Part shown: positions 26,475-35,732 of the stretch, piece after piece
Position numbering within the stretch: the stretch's first letter is position 1
Layout of the letters: each line of letters starts with the position of its first letter
Assembly (NCBI GenBank): GCA_903901875.1
Contig: CAIUSO010000065.1
Coordinates: forward strand, 62,001-126,000
Direction: 5' to 3'
Source: an uncultured Geobacteraceae bacterium
Lineage (GTDB): Bacteria > Desulfobacterota > Desulfuromonadia > Geobacterales > Pseudopelobacteraceae
Length of the DNA stretch: 64,000 nt
Program-made: the position numbers and the translations under genes
Notes under the pieces: generated by a model
Seen by the model: only the letters and a program-made list of their open reading frames with translations
What the model was told of the DNA's origin: nothing
The model's database searches: none

Positions 26475-27434
26475 TGAGACCGGGACCAGACGAATGCCCC
26501 TGCCGGTCAGTTTAGGCAGTGCTGTTGTCAGAGTAGCAATGGTAACCGGGTGTGGATGACAAATGGCGATGGCTGAGCCATGGGCTCGCGCATATGCAAC
26601 GGCTTGATTCAATTGGCCCAGAATGTAAGCCGGTTCCTGCGTGTTATCGAGAAAAACATTTCGTCGCGCTGTCCGCACTCCCCCGCTCTGTGCCACCGTG
26701 AAACCGCAGCTCCGGGGTGATGTGACACTATCAATGAAAAACAGGTTATGCTTCTTTAATGTTTGCACCACAGCTGCCATCTTTCCTTCCTGTTCAGAAA
26801 ATTCCGACCCCATATGATTGTTAACCCCAACCGCTTCGGGGAACTTTTTGATAAAACCTTCCATGCGATGTTCAATTTCCTCTGCCGACATTGACACCAG
26901 CAGTCCATTCTGTTCAAGCCGCCGGGAGGGCCACTCCTTCGGTTGCATCGGTACATGAATCATCAGCTCAATGCCCTGTCCGATAGAAAAGTCACAGACC
27001 TCCCTGTCGGAACGGAGTCCGGGAATGAGGGAAAAGGTGAGCGGAAGTTTAATGGCCGCCAGAGACCGGGCCTCTGCCATACTACTCCCCATGTCGTCGA
27101 TGATGATTGCAAGGCGGGCAGCTGTTCCCGGTAGAGCGGGAGGAGCAGGTGCCTTCTTTTCCGAAACAACCGGAGGAGCCTCCTCATATTCGTGCGGCCG
27201 AGCAGGCAAGGGTATGCGGGTCGAAGAAACAGGGGGAAATGCCGGAGCTCTCGGCGATGACACCTGCGATTGGTCAGTCAAGACGGAGGAGATGCGGTCT
27301 GCACCCTTCTTGAAATAAGAGGTATAGACGAGGGAGCCCACAAGGAAAATACCGACCAGGACGACCGGTAACAGGACAGCCGCCCGGAATCCGGACGGCT
27401 GTCTTCGTGATGTTCTCTTCTTTAACGCGGCCAT
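26460..27434 (-). CDS. Divergent polysaccharide deacetylase (YibQ-like)
   Basis: A 324-residue protein with an N-terminal membrane anchor (about 17-38), a Pro-rich linker (about 60-105) and a C-terminal divergent polysaccharide deacetylase domain (NodB-like barrel, about 108-324) with LAIIIDDMGSS, ELMIHVPMQP, NNHMGSEF and FFIDSVTS. The DD, H and HMGS positions match the metal-binding sites of the family. Such genes often follow envC and ctpA in Gram-negative bacteria, as here, and probably act on peptidoglycan or another envelope polymer. It is the last gene of the long minus-strand run. Confidence 0.86.
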   Translation of the reverse strand: MAALKKRTSRRQPSGFRAAVLLPVVLVGIFLVGSLVYTSYFKKGADRISSVLTDQSQVSSPRAPAFPPVSSTRIPLPARPHEYEEAPPVVSEKKAPAPPALPGTAARLAIIIDDMGSSMAEARSLAAIKLPLTFSLIPGLRSDREVCDFSIGQGIELMIHVPMQPKEWPSRRLEQNGLLVSMSAEEIEHRMEGFIKKFPEAVGVNNHMGSEFSEQEGKMAAVVQTLKKHNLFFIDSVTSPRSCGFTVAQSGGVRTARRNVFLDNTQEPAYILGQLNQAVAYARAHGSAIAICHPHPVTIATLTTALPKLTGRGIRLVPVSSLVK

Positions 27435-27478
27435 CGGTTAACTAAATCCGATCCCACGTACAGATGATGCACCTGACA

Positions 27479-28852
27479 TCACTTGCCGTTACCCATTGCC
27501 TTTATCAGATCCCATCCTTTAAGAAGGTCAAGGGCACGGAGAACCTGATAATCACTCTTCAGATTTTCTTCAAGTTTGTCGGGGACCTTATCGGACTTTT
27601 CATCTTTCTTTTCTGCTTTTTTCTCTTCTTTTTTAAGATCACCGGAGGCAGTTCTCTCCTCGGTCTCAAAATGGTTCTCCAGGTCTTTCTCACGTATATG
27701 CAGAACATCCTTCTTGCCGGAGGACTTGGGAAGTTCGACCGCCTCAACCACAATATCAGGAGTAATTCCCTTTGCCTGAATGGAACGCCCCTTCGGAGTA
27801 TAATAACGGGCAGTTGTCAATCGGAGCCCCGAGTCATCGGGAAGCGGAATAATTGTCTGGACCGAACCTTTACCAAAACTCTGGGTCCCCATGATAATGG
27901 CACGTTTATGATCCTGCAAGGCACCGGCAACGATCTCCGATGCGCTGGCACTCCCGCCATTGATAACAACGACAATCGGATAAGCAGCTTCCTTGCCCCC
28001 TTTTTTGGCGGTGAACTGCATCTTGGAATCTTTCTCACGCCCTTCGGTATATACGATCATTTCGCCATCGGGAACAAAATGGTCGGCAACCTTGACCGCC
28101 TGATCAAGCAACCCGCCCGGATCATTTCGGAGGTCAAGCACCAGTCCCTTGAGTTCGCTCTTGTTCTCGTCTTTCATGGTTTTCAGGGCTTTTGCAAGAT
28201 CATCGTCGGTTTTCTCCTGAAACTGGGCAATACGCACATAACCGTACCCGTTGTCCATCAGATGAAAGCGAACGCTCTTGACCTGAATTATGTCCCGCAC
28301 GATAGGAAATTCTTTTGGCTTATCGAAGCCGTCACGCATGATGGTCAGGGTAACCTTGGTGCCTTTTTGCCCCCTCATTCGTTTGACTGCATCATTGATA
28401 TTCAAATCTTTGGTGAATTTATCATCAATTTTGAGAATCATATCCCCCGCTTTGATGCCAGCCTTGAATGCCGGGGTATCTTCGATGGGGGAAATAACGG
28501 TCAGCACCCCTTCTTTGATGGATATTTCAATACCAAGACCGCCAAAGGCCCCCTTTGTATCAATTTTCATCTCTTTATAGGTATCGGGCGGCATGAATGA
28601 GCTATGGGGATCCAGGGAGGAGAGCATTCCGTTTATTGCACCGTAGACCAGTTTTTTCGTATCTACTTCCTCAACATAACTTTTCTTTATGATTGACATG
28701 ACATCAGTGAAAAGTTCGATAGACTCAAAATCGCTTCCCTTGCCCTCCGCCGAGCTGTGACGCTGGGAGCTGATAATAAAAACTGTCAGAAATGCTACGA
28801 CAACAGCAAATCCCGCAATCATCCGTGTTTTTTTACTGCCTGGTGTACGCAT
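27479..28852 (-). CDS. ctpA: Carboxy-terminal processing protease (S41, CtpA)
   Basis: A 457-residue periplasmic serine protease. An N-terminal membrane/signal segment (about 9-27) is followed by a PDZ domain (about 95-185, GLGIEISIKEGVLTVISPIE) and an S41 catalytic domain with the Ser in GGSASASEIVAGAL and the Lys in GTQSFGKGSVQ, the Ser-Lys dyad. The C-terminal 80 residues are a charged Lys/Glu-rich tail. CtpA trims or degrades cell-wall hydrolases and other envelope proteins. It lies between the EnvC-like gene and the YibQ-like gene, an order common in proteobacteria. Confidence 0.94.
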   Translation of the reverse strand: MRTPGSKKTRMIAGFAVVVAFLTVFIISSQRHSSAEGKGSDFESIELFTDVMSIIKKSYVEEVDTKKLVYGAINGMLSSLDPHSSFMPPDTYKEMKIDTKGAFGGLGIEISIKEGVLTVISPIEDTPAFKAGIKAGDMILKIDDKFTKDLNINDAVKRMRGQKGTKVTLTIMRDGFDKPKEFPIVRDIIQVKSVRFHLMDNGYGYVRIAQFQEKTDDDLAKALKTMKDENKSELKGLVLDLRNDPGGLLDQAVKVADHFVPDGEMIVYTEGREKDSKMQFTAKKGGKEAAYPIVVVINGGSASASEIVAGALQDHKRAIIMGTQSFGKGSVQTIIPLPDDSGLRLTTARYYTPKGRSIQAKGITPDIVVEAVELPKSSGKKDVLHIREKDLENHFETEERTASGDLKKEEKKAEKKDEKSDKVPDKLEENLKSDYQVLRALDLLKGWDLIKAMGNGK

Positions 28853-28900
28853 CTGTTTCCTCCGAAAATTTGTGAATCTGCTTAACCTATAATAAATACG

Positions 28901-30133
28901 CTAATGAACCCATCCGCTGGGGTCAACCGGCTTCCCCTGGTGTCTAATTTCAAAATATAGCATACTTCCTTTACTGGAATCAACATCGCCAACAGCACCA
29001 ATGCTTTCATTACGAGCCACATTGGCACCGACCTTTTTTGACAGTCGCGACGCATGGGCATACAGAGAAAAATAACCACCGCCGTGATCAACGATGATCA
29101 TATTACCAAAACCTTTAAAATAATCAGCAAAAATAACATTTCCTTCATAAATTGCCTTAATATCGGTACCGGCGGCTGCCGCTATGGATAGCCCCTTGCT
29201 GAAGGTAAACGAGTTAAACTCCGGATGTTTATGTTTACCATAGCTTTCAACTATCTCTCCCCGTACCGGTAACGAAAGACGCCCTTTCAATGATGCAAAC
29301 CCCCGTTCGGGTACCGGTGCAGATTCTACGGGGGGTGGTGTCTTTATTCCCGGCTTTATCACCGGTTTCGTACTCGGCTTGATGGCCGTTTTTTCATGAC
29401 GCTGGGCCTGGGCAAGCTTTTTCCGACTCAATGCTTCCAGACGGCTTACCATGCTTTGGAGACGATTAGCATTTGCCTGAAGATCCTTCAGTGAAGCTTC
29501 GTAGCTTTTACGATCCTGGCGCACTTTGCCCAGATAGGTTGCTTTTCTGCTTTTCTCTACTTCAATCTCTTTCTTTTTCTTTGCAATGCCGGTGATTATC
29601 CGTTCTTTTCTTTGTGCATCCTTCTCAAGGGAGATTTTAAGCACCGTAAGCTGCTCTATTTTTTGACGATACTCTCCATATAACTGTCTGTCATTATTCA
29701 AGACAGATTTCATATATCGAATGTTTTCGGCAAGCTGGGGGAAGGATTCCGACGAGAAAAACATGCGCAGGGCACCAAATTCACCCGCTTTATACAGAGA
29801 AGAAAGACGTGTATCAATTTCCTGTCGTTTGCTGTCAGCTTCTTTCGAAATAGTTACAATCTCAGTACCTGTTCTCCCAAGCCCGGACTCCACACTGTTT
29901 AGTTCACTAGCAAGCTTTCCGAGTTCAGATTCTTTCTCTTTCAGACTTTTCAGAATACCCTGAAGCTCGGTAGAGACGGCAGATTCCACATTCCGTGTTT
30001 TGGTGATAAGTTGCTGTTGCGCCTTGATATCACGGCGCACGCCACTTAGTTCATCCCGTGGATTCGGGGCTGACCACGCCGGAAGTGCAAGCAGTATGAT
30101 AACCGCGAACGTACGCAGGGACATATTCATCAT
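28901..30133 (-). CDS. EnvC-like murein hydrolase activator (degenerate M23/LytM)
   Basis: A 410-residue exported protein: signal peptide (about 1-21), long coiled coils (about 25-250), Pro-rich linker and a C-terminal LytM/M23 fold (about 300-410). The metal-binding positions of active M23 peptidases are not all conserved: the region that should read HxGxD is FTFSKGLSI, and the later HxH is YAHASR. This is the pattern of EnvC-type regulators, which do not cut peptidoglycan but activate amidases. Following FtsE and FtsX in the same transcript supports that role, since FtsEX controls EnvC in other bacteria. Confidence 0.88.
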   Translation of the reverse strand: MMNMSLRTFAVIILLALPAWSAPNPRDELSGVRRDIKAQQQLITKTRNVESAVSTELQGILKSLKEKESELGKLASELNSVESGLGRTGTEIVTISKEADSKRQEIDTRLSSLYKAGEFGALRMFFSSESFPQLAENIRYMKSVLNNDRQLYGEYRQKIEQLTVLKISLEKDAQRKERIITGIAKKKKEIEVEKSRKATYLGKVRQDRKSYEASLKDLQANANRLQSMVSRLEALSRKKLAQAQRHEKTAIKPSTKPVIKPGIKTPPPVESAPVPERGFASLKGRLSLPVRGEIVESYGKHKHPEFNSFTFSKGLSIAAAAGTDIKAIYEGNVIFADYFKGFGNMIIVDHGGGYFSLYAHASRLSKKVGANVARNESIGAVGDVDSSKGSMLYFEIRHQGKPVDPSGWVH

Positions 30134-30137
30134 CGAT

Positions 30138-31106
30138 TCACGTCGTTATAAAACGTTTGAGAGAGGTGAGACTGCCGATAAAACCAAGCAATGCACCGGC
30201 ACCAAGCAGTCCGGCACAATACTCGTACGGAAGGAACATAAAACCGGAAGAGACCGGGTTGAAGGAAATATAGTCACCGGCGTTATACATGAATCCTTCA
30301 AACAGGCCAAACATAAGGAGTACGGCAACAGAGGTCCCTGCAACACCTTGAATTATGCCCTCAAGAAGAAAGGGAGCCTTGATAAAAAAACGGGTGGCTC
30401 CCACAAGTGCCATAACCTCAAGCTCATCGCGACGGGAGTATATTGTCAGTTTAATCGTATTCGAGACAATGAACACAACGGCGATTATCAAAAATACACC
30501 AAGCAGAGTCGCAAGAAGTCGCATAAAGTTTATACACAGATTGAAACGTCTGACCCACTCTTCCCCGAATTGGACTTCAGTAATGCCGGGTATGCTCTTC
30601 AAATGGGAGACAACAGCTTCTACGGAACTGGTTTCCCGGTATTGTCGCTTCAGGTTTATTTCAAAGGAGGTTGGAAGTACATCGGCCCTTACTCCTTCAA
30701 GAAGAGTACCCTGCCCTTTGAGGCGATTTTTGAAACGCACCAGTGCTTCCGTCCTCGAAACGTAGCTTGCCCGGGACACCCCCGTAAGGGCGGTTATCCT
30801 TTGTTGAATCTGGGACTGCTCTGGCGGTGACAGCTCACGGTCAAAATAAACCGTAATCTGGACCCGTTCGCTCCAGTTTTCCATGGCACTTTCCAGATTG
30901 ACAAATACCAGTAAAAACAGGGAGACAATCAGCATTGCCAAGGCAATGGTACCGATGGTAACCACATTAATAAAAGCATGTTGACGAATATTGGTGAACG
31001 CCCGTGAGAGAAAAAAGCCAACTTTCCCTCCCCAGCTCCCCCCGCTTACTGACTGCCTTTTATACGTCACCACCGGCTCGGGTGTATTACTATTCAACGT
31101 ACTCAA
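30138..31106 (-). CDS. ftsX: Cell division protein FtsX
   Basis: A 322-residue membrane protein with four hydrophobic segments: one near residue 55-75, then three from about 190 onward, with a periplasmic domain (about 80-185) between the first and second. GATRFFIKAPFLLEGIIQG in the cytoplasmic loop is the characteristic FtsX/MacB coupling region that contacts FtsE. FtsEX transmits ATP hydrolysis to periplasmic EnvC-type activators at the septum. It overlaps ftsE by 17 bases, so the two are made together. Confidence 0.95.
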   Translation of the reverse strand: MSTLNSNTPEPVVTYKRQSVSGGSWGGKVGFFLSRAFTNIRQHAFINVVTIGTIALAMLIVSLFLLVFVNLESAMENWSERVQITVYFDRELSPPEQSQIQQRITALTGVSRASYVSRTEALVRFKNRLKGQGTLLEGVRADVLPTSFEINLKRQYRETSSVEAVVSHLKSIPGITEVQFGEEWVRRFNLCINFMRLLATLLGVFLIIAVVFIVSNTIKLTIYSRRDELEVMALVGATRFFIKAPFLLEGIIQGVAGTSVAVLLMFGLFEGFMYNAGDYISFNPVSSGFMFLPYEYCAGLLGAGALLGFIGSLTSLKRFITT

Positions 31107-31752
31107 CGATTTCCCCTTTGGACAATGTTACCAGACGTTTATGACTTTGATTGATCAAGCGCCTGTCATGGGTCGCAACAACCACGGTTGTACCACGAAT
31201 ATTAGCCTCTGTGAAAATATTCAGAATAAGATCCTTATTTACATCATCAAGGTTACCGGTCGGTTCGTCTGCAAGAAGAATTTTCGGGTCATTAACCAGG
31301 GCTCGGGCAAGTGCGACACGCTGCTGCTCTCCACCGGACAGAAGTTGGGGGAAGTGACCAAATTTCGATTCAATCCCCACTTTTTTCAGGATTGCCATGG
31401 TTTTCTTTCCAATGTCGGCCCTCCCCCACCCCAGCACCTCCAGGGTAATGGCAACATTCTCAAAGACGGTGCGATTTTGAAGCAGTTTAAAATCCTGGAA
31501 CACCACACCGATTGAGCGACGCAACAGTGGAATCTGGGATGGGCGCAGATGGGATATGTTCTGACCATCAACAAGAACCTGGCCGGTTGTCGGCTCAAGT
31601 GCGCCGTACAGAAGACTCAGCAGAGACGATTTTCCTGCTCCGGAAGGGCCCGTAAGAAATACAAACTCCCCTTTCTCAATGGTCAGGTTGATATTGTAGA
31701 GAGCCGCAGCTTCTGTCTGGTAGGCAAGTGTCACATTATTCAGCTGTATCAT
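31090..31752 (-). CDS. ftsE: Cell division ATPase FtsE
   Basis: A 220-residue ABC ATPase: Walker [10 protein letters not shown] (about 35-43), Q-loop VVFQDFKLL, signature [15 protein letters not shown] and Walker [13 protein letters not shown]. The specificity is set by its partner FtsX, whose gene overlaps it. The start ATG is only a few bases from the end of the upstream pseudopilin gene (TGA then ATA ATG), so this division module is read as a continuation of the secretion operon. Confidence 0.95.
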   Translation of the reverse strand: MIQLNNVTLAYQTEAAALYNINLTIEKGEFVFLTGPSGAGKSSLLSLLYGALEPTTGQVLVDGQNISHLRPSQIPLLRRSIGVVFQDFKLLQNRTVFENVAITLEVLGWGRADIGKKTMAILKKVGIESKFGHFPQLLSGGEQQRVALARALVNDPKILLADEPTGNLDDVNKDLILNIFTEANIRGTTVVVATHDRRLINQSHKRLVTLSKGEIVEYVE

Positions 31753-31755
31753 TAT

Positions 31756-32256
31756 TCACCACTCATTGTACGGAGTACCATTTGAACCTACCCGGTTTGA
31801 TCCACTATGAACATCATACACATTTCCTGGACCGACATCTACAACGGGAACCGGTGGTGTCCCCCCCGCTCCGGCAGTTGACGCACCTGAAGCACCGGGA
31901 GCACCGGTTGTCGGAGGCGGATCGGGGGGAGGAGAGGTAACCCAGGAATCGGCAGTACCGGTAATGGGGTCCTTCGGAATATCCCGCAGGTAATTTTTCT
32001 CTTTCAGTTCGGCAATCGAATCAGGATATTTTCCCTGATCGGCACGAAACTGATCAATGACGGAGCGGAAATTATAGAGATCTTCGCGGAGCACGGCTTC
32101 TTTTGCCTTTATAATGCCCCACTGATAATTCGGTACGGCAATTGCGGCCAGAATTCCGATAATGGTAATAACGATCATCAGCTCAATCAGGGTAAAGCCC
32201 CGTCGATTTATGACCGGGACAGTGCGCCCGTCTGCCGGGCAGGCAGTATCGTTCAT
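31756..32256 (-). CDS. Type II secretion pseudopilin, GspG/OxpG-like
   Basis: A 166-residue prepilin with an N-terminal leader ending in RRG, followed by FTLIELMIVITIIGILAAIA, the N-methylated hydrophobic helix with Glu at +5. The globular part has a Gly/Pro/Ala-rich insert (about 115-140) and ends in NVYDVHSGSNRVGSNGTPY, a pattern typical of the GspG/OxpG-type major pseudopilin (DVxSxSxG...Y). The start is uncertain: I take the ATG 17 codons into a longer reading because that longer one overlaps the preceding gene. The final four residues YNEW are the same as in the next pseudopilin. Confidence 0.88.
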   Translation of the reverse strand: MNDTACPADGRTVPVINRRGFTLIELMIVITIIGILAAIAVPNYQWGIIKAKEAVLREDLYNFRSVIDQFRADQGKYPDSIAELKEKNYLRDIPKDPITGTADSWVTSPPPDPPPTTGAPGASGASTAGAGGTPPVPVVDVGPGNVYDVHSGSNRVGSNGTPYNEW

Positions 32257-32260
32257 AACA

Positions 32261-32752
32261 TTACCATTCATTGTATTTGGATTTACCATCAAGGGCCGTT
32301 CCTTCACTCATCGAATACACATCAAACAGATCTTCTTTACCCCAGGTAGAAGAGTCCGGCTTATCCACTGAAGAGCGAAGGTTCCATCCCCACATTTCAT
32401 CGGCACTGTCGGTGGGGGGGTGAAAAGGATCGTACATTTTTCGGCGCAGGAATCTGACATTACCCGACTTGGCATCGCCAAAATCACGTCCATCAAGTAA
32501 TTCCTGAAGAGTTTTTGGATACCCCGAACCTGTTTTGAGCGGTCCCTCCGGCATTTTATCAAATTTCCTTTTATAATCATCGATGGCAGTTCGGATCGTA
32601 CGAAGATTCCTGCGTAATTCGGTCTCTCTGACTCGCTGGGCCGACATACGGGTGAGCGGAACCACTCCTGCCGCAAGGATGCCAAGTATCGTCATGGTAA
32701 CGACAAGTTCAATCAGTGAAAGCCCTCTACTGAATTTTAACAGTGCAACCAT
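32261..32752 (-). CDS. Type II secretion pseudopilin
   Basis: A 163-residue prepilin with a short leader ending in SRG before LSLIELVVTMTILGILAAGV (Glu at +5), a charged helical continuation (RETELRRNLRTIRTAIDDYK) and a C-terminal domain with DVYSMSEGTALDGKSKYNEW. The overall pattern is GspG/OxpG-like, so there are two major-type pseudopilins side by side. It overlaps or abuts its neighbours and is preceded by the non-canonical pseudopilin. Confidence 0.9.
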   Translation of the reverse strand: MVALLKFSRGLSLIELVVTMTILGILAAGVVPLTRMSAQRVRETELRRNLRTIRTAIDDYKRKFDKMPEGPLKTGSGYPKTLQELLDGRDFGDAKSGNVRFLRRKMYDPFHPPTDSADEMWGWNLRSSVDKPDSSTWGKEDLFDVYSMSEGTALDGKSKYNEW

Positions 32753-32761
32753 GGCATCTCT

Positions 32762-33322
32762 TTATTTCACTGTCTGAATGACCTGTTGCTTCAGCTCCCA
32801 CGTAAACTGCCAGTCGCTGTAGCGTTTCTTGTCATCAAGCAAGGGAGAATCGTAGATATCTTTAAAACTCTTTTTAAAAGGTTCACCACTGCCGGAACCG
32901 GCAACACCAAGTAATAGATTGGTATTGCCGACCGGATTGACCAGTTGAAACTGTTTGCCCGTAAATGGGTCTATGGTAGCCGAACGTCTGAGCCGGAACT
33001 TCCTGGTTGTCCCGTTGCTGCAACGATCTTCACGCCCAGCGACCAGATCATCAAGAACAGTCCCGTTCGGTGAGGCGACACCCCATAAAAAGGGCATTAC
33101 CTGTGCTTGCGTCAAAATGCCCTTCACAGAAGAGCTACAGGTTATTTTCTGGTAGAGCAGTTCGGCAACCTGATCTCCGCGAAAAATAAGTTCTTCTTCA
33201 TACTCCCGCTGTTTCGCCGTTTTCCAGGACTGGCCAACCATACCAAGCATGATTCCCATTATGACTATGATTGCCAGAACCATAGGAAGTGTGAAACCAT
33301 GGTGATTCAACCGCAGCATCAT
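32762..33322 (-). CDS. Minor pseudopilin lacking Glu+5
   Basis: A 186-residue protein with the prepilin-type start HHGFTLPMVLAIIVIMGIML. The cleavage site Gly-Phe is present, but position +5 is Met where major pilins have Glu, as in GspK-type minor pseudopilins that cap the tip. Hydrophobic helix 10-30 is followed by a globular part with a Cys pair (ITCSSS and DRCSNG). It overlaps the end of the secretin gene by four bases, so it is translationally coupled. Confidence 0.85.
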   Translation of the reverse strand: MMLRLNHHGFTLPMVLAIIVIMGIMLGMVGQSWKTAKQREYEEELIFRGDQVAELLYQKITCSSSVKGILTQAQVMPFLWGVASPNGTVLDDLVAGREDRCSNGTTRKFRLRRSATIDPFTGKQFQLVNPVGNTNLLLGVAGSGSGEPFKKSFKDIYDSPLLDDKKRYSDWQFTWELKQQVIQTVK

Positions 33323-35703
33323 TTCCTGATATCCACCGCCGTACTGAAAGGAATAACGGCCAACGGTGCGCCATCCTGGGAGGTAAAGGCCGCTTTCTGG
33401 AAAGCAAACTGCGCCCCACCAAGGTTCTTCGCACGAAAGGTACCGACTGCAAGCACACCGCCACCAGACAGAGGGTTGCCCGTGGCACTTCTCTGTACCG
33501 TAACCTTTACCATGCCTCCCAGTGGTTCAGGAAGTGCGTTGAAGGACGAGGCTGTCGTATCGTTTTTCAAAAAAGACCCTTCTTTCATTGACACAAACTC
33601 CACCAGCGTCGGATCAAACATCAAAGCAAAAGACGCACTCCCCAACGACGAAATATCACTGATCTTGATCTGTACATCAAACTGCTGGGACGGGGAGACC
33701 GATGCGGGAAGCGAAATCTGCAACAGACTCTTCCGTGGAGCGGCCTGTTTGTCCGTAACCGCCGCATTGTCCACCCTGTTCGACTGTATTGTTTTAGAAA
33801 CTTCCCGTCCATCGGCAGATTTCGAAACCGGTTCCTCTTCTGTACTTGTTGCATCCTGATCAAGTATTGAAAGGGGTCTGGCTATGGATGGGCGTTCCTC
33901 TTTGCCTGACGAGAATCGGGAAAGACCCGGCAGCGGCACCGGAACACCCCGTACTAACCGGGGTGTGATCGCGAGCATCAACTCAGTCTTATCTTTGGAA
34001 GTATTGGAGTTGGTAAAGAGCGGTCCGATCAACGGTATATCACTCAGCAGATAAATTTTGGCTTTATCGTTACTGTTGGTTCGCTGAATCAAGCCGCCGA
34101 TAACACTTGTTTCATTGTCTTTCAGACTAAGTACGGTTTCAAGGTTACGGGTTCCAATGGTTACGACTGTCGTAAGGCCATCACTGCCAACTTTTTCCTT
34201 TGTCAGTATGGAACTGACTTCAAGGTTTAGTTTAATTAATATTTCGTTATTTAATTGAATGGTCGGCTCCGCATTGACCTTGACCCCAACGTCAACATAC
34301 TGAACATTTACCTGGGACACCGTACCATTGAGTGTGGTGGTGGTAATCGGTACCCGGGTACCCACATTGAATTTAGCTTTTTCCTTATTTTTTACCCGTA
34401 TTTTGGGATTGGAAAGCACTTCACCATTGGCAAGTGTCTTTCCAAAATTGAAACTGGCGTTAGGTACGGTGATAAATCCCCCCACCCCTTTGGAAGAAAA
34501 TGCCTGAACAAGATTTGAAGGACCGACGGTGCTGGTGGTCGACACCGTTGAACCGGATGGTATGACTGTCGAGGCACTGGTGAGACTGGTCGCCATAAGA
34601 TTGGTGCCGGAGAAAAGCCCCACTTGAGTGTTGTAGTTACTCAGGAGTAAACCGATATTTTCGGCATTTTTATCACTGACTTCCATGACCTCAACATCAA
34701 GGACAACTTCCGCTTCCGGCATGTCGTTGGCATCCAGAATTTTCTCAACCACATCCACCACGTCCTCGGTATCCCGGACCACGATGGAGTTTGAGTCTTC
34801 ATTGACATACACTTTACGTACCTGAATCATGGTTCTGATCAGATTAATGGCCTTTTTTGCGTCCATATAATTGAGATGAAATGTTCGGAGTACCATTTCA
34901 TCATACTGTTTACTCTTGTCGGTGCTGTTTTGGAAAAGAAGCACCGATGTTTCATTAAGATTCTTTGTACTCAGTTTGTTCATGGTACAGAGCAGATCGA
35001 GGGTTTGCTGGAAAGATGCATTTTCCAGATATATGGAGACGGGCGTATCCTTGATGGCGTCATCAAAAATAAAGTTCACTCCGGAAAGTTTGGTCAAAAT
35101 GGCGAATACATCCTTGATTTTCGAATCTTTGAATTTAAGGGTAATCGGCTTGGACGACTTCAGACGAAGCTCGTATCCCTCAAGCTTACTCTTTCGTAAC
35201 TGAACGATACGAGCCAGAGCGGTCTGATACTCCGTGTTGTCAGGGAAAAGTTCCGATGCTTTGATATATTGACGGTGGGCATCCTTAAATTTATTACCTT
35301 TTTCAAATACACTCCCTTCACGAAATGCCGCCTGGGCATCCCTGAACCGGGTGGAAACCTCGATCTGCTGGCGAAATCTGTCCTGGGTGGGATCGAGCCC
35401 CTGGGCAGATTTGAATTCGGTAACCGCCTCGCCATGTTTACCCTGTTCGGCAAGGGAAACTCCCAGTTTATAGTGCAATTCGGCAGCCTGCTGACGGGTC
35501 TTCAAAAATCTGATCCGCGATTCATTGAAGGTGGGGTCGCTCTTGAAAGCATCAGCGTACCCATACATCGCATCTTCAAACTTACCCTCTGTCTCAAGCT
35601 TTTCGGCACTTTTGAACGCAATGGATGAAGGCGTGGCACATGCCGTCAGCAGCAGAAAAGAAGTTATAATCGTGCCATATACGATCAGGGACCGGTTGCG
35701 CAT
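33319..35703 (-). CDS. Secretin lipoprotein with N-terminal TPRs and C-terminal cohesin-like domain
   Basis: A 794-residue outer-membrane secretin. A lipoprotein signal ends in LLTAC. Residues about 30-165 are TPR-like repeats; about 180-325 are the N0/N1-type domains (KPITLKFKDSKIKDVFAILT, then secretin_N); about 330-590 is the secretin gate and barrel domain with VPITTTT, VGVKVNAEPTI and PLIGPLFTN. An extra C-terminal module (about 655-790) has the cohesin-like pattern VSPSQQFDVQIKISD, FALMFDPTLVEF, and GGVLAVGTFRAK. Secretins with this tail are known from Geobacter-type secretion clusters. It should form the outer-membrane pore of the machine encoded around it. Confidence 0.92.
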   Translation of the reverse strand: MRNRSLIVYGTIITSFLLLTACATPSSIAFKSAEKLETEGKFEDAMYGYADAFKSDPTFNESRIRFLKTRQQAAELHYKLGVSLAEQGKHGEAVTEFKSAQGLDPTQDRFRQQIEVSTRFRDAQAAFREGSVFEKGNKFKDAHRQYIKASELFPDNTEYQTALARIVQLRKSKLEGYELRLKSSKPITLKFKDSKIKDVFAILTKLSGVNFIFDDAIKDTPVSIYLENASFQQTLDLLCTMNKLSTKNLNETSVLLFQNSTDKSKQYDEMVLRTFHLNYMDAKKAINLIRTMIQVRKVYVNEDSNSIVVRDTEDVVDVVEKILDANDMPEAEVVLDVEVMEVSDKNAENIGLLLSNYNTQVGLFSGTNLMATSLTSASTVIPSGSTVSTTSTVGPSNLVQAFSSKGVGGFITVPNASFNFGKTLANGEVLSNPKIRVKNKEKAKFNVGTRVPITTTTLNGTVSQVNVQYVDVGVKVNAEPTIQLNNEILIKLNLEVSSILTKEKVGSDGLTTVVTIGTRNLETVLSLKDNETSVIGGLIQRTNSNDKAKIYLLSDIPLIGPLFTNSNTSKDKTELMLAITPRLVRGVPVPLPGLSRFSSGKEERPSIARPLSILDQDATSTEEEPVSKSADGREVSKTIQSNRVDNAAVTDKQAAPRKSLLQISLPASVSPSQQFDVQIKISDISSLGSASFALMFDPTLVEFVSMKEGSFLKNDTTASSFNALPEPLGGMVKVTVQRSATGNPLSGGGVLAVGTFRAKNLGGAQFAFQKAAFTSQDGAPLAVIPFSTAVDIRK

Positions 35704-35732
35704 TTAAGTACGTCTCCTCACAAACTGGATGT

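Noticed and set aside
27464..28600. Long plus-strand ORF (378 codons)
   Set aside because: It lies opposite ctpA, whose domains and catalytic residues are clear; its composition is of the antisense type and no family is recognisable.
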